A stretch of DNA of 5,299 nt from Jonesiaceae bacterium UBA3555 (GTDB lineage: Bacteria > Actinomycetota > Actinomycetes > Actinomycetales > Cellulomonadaceae): contig DFNY01000101.1 of assembly GCA_002376595.1 (NCBI GenBank), forward strand, positions 1-5,299, read 5' to 3'. The notes under the pieces are model-generated. The model was not told the origin of the DNA. It ran no database searches and saw nothing but the letters and a program-made list of their open reading frames with translations. Both the position numbers and the translations under genes were made by a program. Below are positions 1 through 4,317 of this stretch, piece by piece (the first letter of the stretch is position 1; every line of letters begins with the position of its first letter).

Positions 1-801
1 GGTGGCGATTGAGATCTGGATGCGGCACATCCACAGAGTGTTGCTGTCGGCGCGATCCAAGTTGTCCATTGTGTAGAGGTAGGTCTGGGCTAGTTGAGCA
101 ACTAGCACCACTGCATCCACTATGGAGACGCCTGAGGAGTACGCGGCTTCTAGGCCTTCTTCAGTCCTGTTATGCAGTGCGTCCACTTGGAAAGTTGCTG
201 CGCTGGTGGCCTTTTCCGTGTCCACAACTACTTGTGTGAGGCGCACAGGGGTTGGGAGTGGTGTTGGGCATTCGCGGCGCTGGGTCAACGGCTTTGTCAT
301 GCCACTTGGTTGGGCAGTCGTTGAGTGGCGATTTCCGGTGGGGTGCCGGACGGTCATGTCAACCACGAGTGGGCCAATGGTGCATCGGTAGGTGGATCCT
401 GAGTTGGTTGCATCGTCATTCACGCTGACTAGGGCGCCTGAGATTCCGAAGGCGCTGAGCGCTGTGAGCGGTTGGGAGCCTGCTCTTACAGAGATCTCGC
501 AAACCCAGGCATTGCTCATTTCCAGCGCGCTGAGCGAAAACTCAGCCTCAATGAAGGCTTCACACAGATGCCACGCAAGCAGAATCGCATCCACTGAGCT
601 GAGGTGAGCTTCTTGCTCTTCATCACCTTTTTTTGACCACGATCCAGAGTGTTCGATGTGACCGATTCCCCAGAATTTCTTCTCGTCTTGATTTAGCTCT
701 ATGCCAGATACGGCGCGCGTGACCCGAAGGTATCCTTCCCCGAAGTATCTGTTTTCCGCGGTTCCCAAGCATTGGTCGAAGTCGCAGTATGTATGGATCA
801 A
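1..801 (-). CDS. AvrD-like protein (syringolide-synthesis family), 3' end beyond the window
   Basis: The reverse strand is open without a stop from the left edge through 267 codons to a TTG at 801. Three blocks match my memory of AvrD, the Pseudomonas syringae protein that directs synthesis of the syringolide elicitors: residues 7-27, reading DFDQCLGTAENRYF then GEGYLRV; HLSSVDAILLAWHLCEAFI at 66-84; and, after a Pro/Thr-rich linker (about 156-190), VDAVVLVAQLAQTYLY followed by DNLDRADSNTLWM near 258. The two blocks each carrying a V-D-A helix suggest a duplicated, hotdog-like core (inference). AvrD is about 310 residues, so a few tens of C-terminal residues are probably missing. The TTG start is chosen for its Shine-Dalgarno GAAGGGA at 5 nt and a jump in G/C at third positions: 6 of 21 codons before it, 15 of 21 after it. 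In-frame ATGs at 864 and 894 are alternatives. The family call is fairly sure; the product made is unknown. Confidence 0.75.
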   Translation of the reverse strand, partial: MIHTYCDFDQCLGTAENRYFGEGYLRVTRAVSGIELNQDEKKFWGIGHIEHSGSWSKKGDEEQEAHLSSVDAILLAWHLCEAFIEAEFSLSALEMSNAWVCEISVRAGSQPLTALSAFGISGALVSVNDDATNSGSTYRCTIGPLVVDMTVRHPTGNRHSTTAQPSGMTKPLTQRRECPTPLPTPVRLTQVVVDTEKATSAATFQVDALHNRTEEGLEAAYSSGVSIVDAVVLVAQLAQTYLYTMDNLDRADSNTLWMCRIQISIAT

Positions 802-806
802 TGTTG

Positions 807-813
807 TCCCTTC
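807..813 (-). promoter_or_regulatory. Shine-Dalgarno deciding the TTG start of the AvrD-like gene
   Basis: On the minus strand GAAGGGA lies 5 nt before TTG at 801-799. The competing in-frame ATGs at 864 and 894 have no purine-rich tract upstream. This is the main reason for preferring the shorter protein. Confidence 0.5.
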
Positions 814-820
814 AAAAGAT

Positions 821-832
821 ATCCACGTGGAT
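821..832. promoter_or_regulatory. Perfect 12-bp palindrome ATCCACGTGGAT, candidate operator
   Basis: ATCCACGTGGAT reads identically on both strands. It lies 20-31 bp before the preferred TTG start of the AvrD-like gene and downstream of its candidate promoter, a place where a bound regulator would block expression. If the ATG at 864 were the true start, the palindrome would be coding sequence and possibly chance. It does not match the repeats next to gntR, so it would imply a different regulator. Confidence 0.35.
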
Positions 833-883
833 TCAATTGGAAAGTAAATAGTTGAAAAACCCATTATTGAATTATCGAGAATC

Positions 884-911
884 AGTATAAGCATGACAAA
901 GCACAAACCAA
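884..911 (-). promoter_or_regulatory. Candidate promoter of the AvrD-like gene
   Basis: On the minus strand, TTGGTT (906-911) and TATACT (884-889) are separated by 16 bp, giving a predicted start of transcription near 877. The region 841-900 is only about 27% G+C by hand count, far below the neighbouring genes, as expected for a promoter. The leader to the TTG at 801 would be about 75 nt and would include the 12-bp palindrome. Confidence 0.4.
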
Positions 912-976
912 CAGTGAGAAAGGTGCAAAGCGGTCCAACTTCCCATATGAAGGCGAGCCGGAACTGCGAAGATGCT

Positions 977-1015
977 TGATGCATACACTGATGCATACAT
1001 CAGGTGTACGATGTA
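977..1015. promoter_or_regulatory. Repeat cluster upstream of gntR, probable autoregulatory operator
   Basis: TGATGCATACA occurs twice, at 977-987 and 989-999, with a 12-bp period, about one helical turn. The second copy is part of a perfect dyad, TGATG-CATA-CATCA (989-1002). A further dyad, TACATC-N8-GATGTA (996-1015), overlaps the candidate -10 element. GntR/FadR regulators typically bind short dyads at their own promoters, so this is the likely binding region of the adjacent regulator; that assignment is inference. Confidence 0.5.
1008..1013 (+). promoter_or_regulatory. Candidate -10 element of a leaderless gntR transcript
   Basis: TACGAT fits the TAnnnT pattern, and its usual 6-7 nt spacing puts the transcription start at 1019-1020, on the ATG itself. 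Leaderless mRNAs are common in actinobacteria, and this would explain the lack of a good Shine-Dalgarno before that ATG. No convincing -35 hexamer is visible. Confidence 0.35.
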
Positions 1016-1018
1016 ATC

Positions 1019-1699
1019 ATGGACACCAGCGATCAGCTTCCATGGGAACGCGACCCCGCAACGCAACCCATCGCGCAACGCATAGCCGCACACACGGCTC
1101 GCAGAATCGTCGAAAAGAAACTCAACGCTGGCGACCTACTCACCGAAAAAGACCTCGCCACCAGCGAGGGCGCAAGCCGCACCCCAGCCCGCGAAGCCAT
1201 GGTGCAACTGGAAAACTGGGGCCTACTCACACTGATGCCCAAAAAGGGAGGCCTCATCACCTCCCTCGACCCCGACTCAGTGGTCGACCTCATTTCCCTG
1301 CGCACAATCTTTGAAGTGGAAGCAGCTCGTAACCTGGCAAGCCACCCGCAAAACCTTCCCCAATTAGGGACTGACCTGCAGGAACTCCTTGCCGCACAAC
1401 GCGATGCTGCGAGCGCCAACGACCTTTTGAGATTTGCGGAATCGGACTACAAGTTCCATGCCCGCCTCATCCGCAGCGGCAATAACGCGTTGATCAACAA
1501 GATTCTGGAGAGCCTTGCCCCACGCGTAGCCCGACTCACCTTTCACGTGGCGCTCAACAACCCTGAACTGATTCGTAAATACCTCGCCGAGCACGAGCAA
1601 CTCGCACACCTCGCACTCGCCGGTGACGTCACCGGCTTTGCCACTCTGGCCCGTAGCCATGTTTTCGAAGCGAACTTCCCCCTAGGAAGACCTCTCTAA
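1019..1699 (+). CDS. GntR-family transcriptional regulator, FadR/FCD subfamily
   Basis: This is a ligand-responsive DNA-binding regulator of 226 residues, the usual FCD length. The N-terminal winged helix-turn-helix covers about residues 15-82, with the recognition region at LATSEGASRTPAREAM (46-61) and the wing at LTLMPKKGGL (70-79). The C-terminal all-helical FCD domain keeps the metal-site pattern of the family: Asp143 and His147 in DYKFH, His192 in AEHEQL, and His214 in RSHVFEA. FCD domains bind carboxylate-type metabolites, often through a metal; the ligand here cannot be read. An in-frame GTG at 1004 would add five residues, but the ATG at 1019 fits the -10 at 1008-1013. The stop touches the start of the MFS gene, so it probably controls that transporter and itself, and possibly the divergent AvrD-like gene. 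Confidence 0.92.
   Translation: MDTSDQLPWERDPATQPIAQRIAAHTARRIVEKKLNAGDLLTEKDLATSEGASRTPAREAMVQLENWGLLTLMPKKGGLITSLDPDSVVDLISLRTIFEVEAARNLASHPQNLPQLGTDLQELLAAQRDAASANDLLRFAESDYKFHARLIRSGNNALINKILESLAPRVARLTFHVALNNPELIRKYLAEHEQLAHLALAGDVTGFATLARSHVFEANFPLGRPL
1684..1690 (+). promoter_or_regulatory. Shine-Dalgarno of the MFS gene inside gntR
   Basis: AGGAAGA sits 9 nt before ATG 1700, within the last codons of gntR. Together with the TAAATG junction this supports co-translation from one mRNA. Confidence 0.6.
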
Positions 1700-2983
1700 A
1701 TGAACCTCGCAACACCCACTATTACTGCCCCAAAGCCGGCAGCAGAACCCACCACCACTCTGCCCCGCAACCCGGCTCCGAACCCAAAAGTGTGGATGAA
1801 CCTGGTGCCAGCCATGTTCCTCCTTGCGTGGGGCGGCAACCACTTCACTCCCCTGCTACACATGTATGAGCACTTAGGGAACTACCAGCCATGGCAGGCC
1901 AACTTCTTGCTGTGCACCTACGTGCTAGGACTCGTGCCGGGCCTACTTGTGGCCTCTGCCATGTCTGACCAGCACGGACGTAAGCCCGTCATGTTCGGTG
2001 GAATGCTTATGGCGATCATCGGATCGGTGATGCTTGCGCTCGGATTCCACACGTTCTGGCTACTGTGCGTGGGACGAGCGTTTGCGGGGTTCGGCGTTGG
2101 AATTGCGATGTCAGTGGGCACCAGCTGGATGAAGGAACTGTCCAGCGCGCCGTTCGATCTGCACTCAACCGCATCAGCTGGGGCTCGGCGGCCAGCCATG
2201 ACTCTCACCGCCGGATTTGGAATCGGTGCCGGCGTCACCGGGGCACTCGCACAGTGGGCACCGCACCCTGGCCTCTACCCCTACCTCGTGCACCTGGTGT
2301 TGAGCGCCGCCTCCATGTACTTCTTGTTCAAAACTCCGGAGTCGTTGCTGCGCGAAAACCGCAGCACCACGAGCTGGTGGCGAGACTTGGCCGTTCCATC
2401 GGCCGCACACCGCACCTTTGTTCGGCTCATCATGCCCGCAGCGCCCTGGGTCTTTGGCGCCGCTGGAGTTGCCTACGCCATCATGCCTGCCGTGGTTCAG
2501 CCGGTACTCGGTGACTACACCACCATCTTTGCCGCAGCACTCACCATTGTGACGCTTGGAACCGGCGCAGCGATCCAATCTCTGGTACCACGCATCAACC
2601 AAGCGACCGGCGGAAAAGCGCTGGTAGTGGGCATGATTGCGTTGGTCATCGGCGTATGTTTGGCAGTGTGGGCCAGCGCCTTAGCTAGCCCTGTGTTCGT
2701 CATGTTCGTGGGCATGTTCCTGGGCGCGGCCTACGGAATCACCATTGTGTCCGCACTACTGCACGTCCAGCGCATTGCCACCCCGAGTGACCTCGCTGGA
2801 CTGACCGGCGTGTACTACTCACTCACCTACGTTGGGTTCTTACTGCCCACCATTTTGGCTCTGCTACTCCCCGTATTCAGCTATACGCAGTCCCTTATGG
2901 GCGTTGCAGTCCTATGCGTGTTCTCGCTCATTGCAGTTGCACGGGAATACTCACACATGGGCAAGGTTGGGCAAGCCGTTTAG
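1700..2983 (+). CDS. Major facilitator superfamily (MFS) transporter, 12 membrane segments
   Basis: This 427-residue inner-membrane carrier would move a small solute by a cation gradient. A Pro/Thr-rich cytoplasmic tail (1-30) precedes hydrophobic segments at about 32-52, 66-88, 97-116, 119-140, 167-185, 191-210, 243-263, 273-293, 306-327, 331-352, 371-391 and 396-415. The loop between segments 2 and 3 has SDQHGRKPVM (89-98), the MFS motif A core with Asp90, Gly93, Arg94 and Lys95; the usual leading Gly is Ser86. Segment 5 is Gly-rich (GFGIGAGVTGALAQWAP), resembling the antiporter motif C of drug/H+ exporters, but the classical GP signature is incomplete. The start directly follows the gntR stop. 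Direction and substrate are not readable; export of the AvrD-like product or uptake of the GntR ligand are both possible. Confidence 0.9.
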   Translation: MNLATPTITAPKPAAEPTTTLPRNPAPNPKVWMNLVPAMFLLAWGGNHFTPLLHMYEHLGNYQPWQANFLLCTYVLGLVPGLLVASAMSDQHGRKPVMFGGMLMAIIGSVMLALGFHTFWLLCVGRAFAGFGVGIAMSVGTSWMKELSSAPFDLHSTASAGARRPAMTLTAGFGIGAGVTGALAQWAPHPGLYPYLVHLVLSAASMYFLFKTPESLLRENRSTTSWWRDLAVPSAAHRTFVRLIMPAAPWVFGAAGVAYAIMPAVVQPVLGDYTTIFAAALTIVTLGTGAAIQSLVPRINQATGGKALVVGMIALVIGVCLAVWASALASPVFVMFVGMFLGAAYGITIVSALLHVQRIATPSDLAGLTGVYYSLTYVGFLLPTILALLLPVFSYTQSLMGVAVLCVFSLIAVAREYSHMGKVGQAV

Positions 2984-3098
2984 GTTGGTGTTTAGTTCCG
3001 CCGGGTTAGGTCAACCAACAGGTTTGAGCAAGCGTTACCGTCTCAGCCTGGACAGAATCGGCGACCTTCAGTGTTGTAAGAGCCTCGGTGTTATGGGC

Positions 3099-3144
3099 AA
3101 TCACACAAACGTGACTCCTGCGTAATCACAAAGCGTGACACTCC
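3099..3144. repeat. Imperfect direct repeat, two copies, 25-bp period
   Basis: AATCACACAAACGTGACTCC (3099-3118) is followed by a related 21-bp copy at 3124-3144 that shares AATCACA, CGTGA and CTCC. The two copies differ by small insertions. Role unknown; it could be residue of a local duplication. Confidence 0.45.
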
Positions 3145-3181
3145 ACTTCGACCCACTGCCGTCAGAACCACCCGTGGAGTG
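3139..3181. repeat. Inverted repeat CACTCCAC / GTGGAGTG beside the tetR stop
   Basis: A perfect 8-bp inverted repeat (3139-3146 and 3174-3181) with a 27-nt loop ends 2 bp from the tetR stop codon. It could help end the convergent transcripts, but the loop is long and no T-run follows on either strand, so it is not a standard intrinsic terminator. Confidence 0.3.
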
Positions 3182-3182
3182 C

Positions 3183-3797
3183 CTATGCAGTCGTGCGCCC
3201 AGTCTCACTGATTTCGTTGGGATCAACGATGAGTTGGATTGCGTTGTCGAGCAGCGCGATTGCGCCCTCGGTATCCACCCGCGCTAGCGTCATTGCGGCA
3301 ATGACGTGAGCGGAACATGTGGTTCCTAGTCGTGCAGTCCTTTCTGCGCGAAACTCCGGATGCGCGGCTTCAACACCACGCGTGATGGCATGAGTAAGTT
3401 CGCGACGATAGTTGCGGACGATTTCACGCAAAGTGTCGTCGATCCCAACCGGAGAAGTTGCGGTGTTCAGCAGCAGGCAACCGTGGGTGGCAAGGTGCCG
3501 TGTTCCGTCGGCCATGACGTGTCGTAGCCCCCGCATGTACTCGACGAGTGCGTCGGATGCCACAGTGTCCGCCTGCAGCGGCGCGAGGCGCGGGCGCACT
3601 ACCTCAGAGAGGTAGGTGTCGACAGCAGCGTCGAAAAGTCCACGCTTGCTGCCGAAGCTGTGGTAGATGCTGGAGCGGCTGAGCCCTGTCGCTCCTTCAA
3701 GATCAGGCACGGCGGTTGCCTCGAAGCCTCGATCCCAGAATACGTCGAGCGCAGCGCGTGCAGCGTCGCGCTCGTCGAAGATGCGTGTGCGGCCCAC
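3183..3797 (-). CDS. TetR-family transcriptional repressor
   Basis: This is a DNA-binding repressor of 204 residues, the usual TetR length. The N-terminal domain has the family helix-turn-helix, with AVPDLEGATGLSRSSIYHSF at 29-48 followed by GSKRGLFDAAV. The C-terminal ligand domain carries HGCLLLNTA at 105-113, a block seen in the NemR/AcrR-like group; Cys107 lies close to where E. coli NemR, an electrophile and hypochlorite sensor, has its reactive Cys106, and a second Cys is at 161. Redox or electrophile sensing is therefore an inference, not shown. The GTG start at 3797 has GGAGGA 4 nt upstream; the ATG two bases further upstream is out of frame. It diverges from the DUF1304-reductase pair and very probably represses both that pair and itself. 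Confidence 0.92.
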   Translation of the reverse strand: MGRTRIFDERDAARAALDVFWDRGFEATAVPDLEGATGLSRSSIYHSFGSKRGLFDAAVDTYLSEVVRPRLAPLQADTVASDALVEYMRGLRHVMADGTRHLATHGCLLLNTATSPVGIDDTLREIVRNYRRELTHAITRGVEAAHPEFRAERTARLGTTCSAHVIAAMTLARVDTEGAIALLDNAIQLIVDPNEISETGRTTA

Positions 3798-3801
3798 ATC
3801 G

Positions 3802-3807
3802 TCCTCC
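3802..3807 (-). promoter_or_regulatory. Shine-Dalgarno of tetR supporting its GTG start
   Basis: GGAGGA on the minus strand is 4 nt before GTG 3797. An out-of-frame ATG at 3799 overlaps the same spot, so this site plus the reading frame decides the start. Confidence 0.6.
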
Positions 3808-3810
3808 AGT

Positions 3811-3838
3811 TTGTGAAATCTCTACTAGAGTATATATT
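3811..3838 (+). promoter_or_regulatory. Promoter of the DUF1304-reductase operon
   Basis: TTGTGA (3811-3816) and TATATT (3833-3838) are spaced 16 bp, giving a transcription start near 3845 and a leader of about 39 nt. The palindrome at 3820-3830 lies in the spacer, where a bound repressor would exclude RNA polymerase. Confidence 0.55.
3820..3830. promoter_or_regulatory. Candidate TetR operator CTCTA-C-TAGAG
   Basis: This perfect 5+1+5 palindrome sits in the spacer of the rightward promoter and overlaps the -10 and predicted start of the leftward tetR promoter. One bound TetR dimer would shut both. It is the best dyad in this gap, though shorter than many TetR operators, so the true site may extend beyond it. 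Confidence 0.45.
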
Positions 3839-3856
3839 GGAACGATCAGTCCACAA
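3829..3856 (-). promoter_or_regulatory. Promoter of tetR, face to face with the operon promoter
   Basis: On the minus strand, TTGTGG (3851-3856) and TATACT (3829-3834) are spaced 16 bp, predicting a start near 3822 and a leader of about 25 nt. Its -10 overlaps that of the opposite promoter, so polymerase can use only one at a time. The two -35 elements lie in a 7-bp inverted repeat, GTTTGTG (3809-3815) and CACAAAC (3852-3858). Confidence 0.5.
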
Positions 3857-3872
3857 ACCCGTTTTCTCCACC

Positions 3873-3878
3873 AAGGGG
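3873..3878 (+). promoter_or_regulatory. Shine-Dalgarno of the DUF1304 gene
   Basis: AAGGGG lies 5 nt before ATG 3884. It fixes the start of this gene: the reading frame is open much further upstream into tetR, but that extension is not translated sequence. Confidence 0.55.
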
Positions 3879-3883
3879 TGTTC

Positions 3884-4270
3884 ATGATCATCGCTGCACT
3901 CATATTCGCCGCGCTTGCCGCCGTGCTGCACATCTACATATTTTGGATGGAATCCCTCGCATGGGATGGCCCACAAGCGAAGAAAACCTTCGGAGTTCCA
4001 GACTCTGAGCGTGAGGCAACTCGTGCGTTCGCGTTTAATCAAGGTTTCTACAATCTCTTCCTCGCAATTGCGGCAATTATCGGCATCATCGTGACAACGG
4101 CGGGAGCCACGGCGGGAGGCCTAACGCTCGTACTCACTGGAACAGGCTCAATGCTCGCTGCAGCACTGGTGCTCCTGCTCACCTCTCCGAGTAAACGCCG
4201 CGCCGCGATCACGCAGGGGTTCCTGCCGCTACTCGCAGTCATTGCGACCGTCATCGGCCTGCTCGTCTGA
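3884..4270 (+). CDS. DUF1304 family small integral membrane protein
   Basis: This 128-residue membrane protein belongs to a family of unknown function. Four hydrophobic segments are visible, at about 2-22, 53-72, 76-100 and 110-128, with a charged loop at 24-49. Family hallmarks are HIYIFWMES (16-24), FGV then the Glu/Ala/Arg-rich stretch before AFNQGFYNLFLA (50-61), and ITQGFLP (109-115). It has no signal peptide separate from the first segment and no cysteine. DUF1304 genes are often found beside TetR regulators and oxidoreductases, as here, which suggests a role in a stress or detoxification response, but no activity can be claimed. It is first in the operon, 47 bp before the reductase, and is probably under TetR control. 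Confidence 0.88.
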   Translation: MIIAALIFAALAAVLHIYIFWMESLAWDGPQAKKTFGVPDSEREATRAFAFNQGFYNLFLAIAAIIGIIVTTAGATAGGLTLVLTGTGSMLAAALVLLLTSPSKRRAAITQGFLPLLAVIATVIGLLV

Positions 4271-4303
4271 GCCAGCTCCGATTCCTCTCACCAACCAACA
4301 CTT

Positions 4304-4312
4304 GAAAGAAGA
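4304..4312 (+). promoter_or_regulatory. Ribosome-binding site of the reductase gene
   Basis: The purine run GAAAGAAGA ends 5 nt before ATG 4318. No promoter is apparent in the 47-bp gap after the DUF1304 gene, so the two are probably one transcript. Confidence 0.4.
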
Positions 4313-4317
4313 CTCGC

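Larger units (their letters stand above)
2984..3182. other. Convergent intergenic gap without a gene
   Basis: This stretch separates the stop of the MFS gene from the stop of the TetR gene on the other strand. I see no coding frame with a ribosome-binding site, no RNA gene and no stem followed by a T-run. It contains the direct and inverted repeats listed separately. Confidence 0.6.

Noticed and set aside
9..607. Three plus-strand frames of 71-89 codons
   Set aside because: They lie opposite the AvrD-like gene, have no ribosome-binding sites or family resemblance, and have low-complexity composition typical of antisense shadows.
865..894. Longer AvrD-like protein from ATG 894
   Set aside because: No Shine-Dalgarno; the start would lie upstream of the predicted transcription start, and the extra codons are AT-rich in the third position.
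976..1314. Plus-strand frame of 112 codons starting at TTG 976
   Set aside because: Overlaps gntR in another frame and encodes a His/Arg/Pro-rich sequence with no fold; it is a shadow of the GC-biased regulator gene.
1033..1419. Minus-strand frame of 128 codons opposite gntR
   Set aside because: No promoter or ribosome site; Ser/Arg/Ala-rich composition is typical of antisense frames in GC-biased genes.
2174..2602. Minus-strand frame of 142 codons opposite the MFS gene
   Set aside because: The MFS protein on the other strand has clear membrane segments and motif A; the antisense frame shows no recognisable features.
2984..3019. Possible terminator GTTGGT...ACCAAC after the MFS gene
   Set aside because: Only a 6-bp stem with a 24-nt loop and no T-run; too weak to call.
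3716..3883. 56-residue N-terminal extension of the DUF1304 protein
   Set aside because: It would begin inside tetR and run through the promoter region; the Shine-Dalgarno and the family N terminus both fix the start at 3884.
3599..4042. Minus-strand frame of 147 codons spanning the tetR/DUF1304 gap
   Set aside because: It crosses the promoters and overlaps two well-supported genes; no family resemblance.
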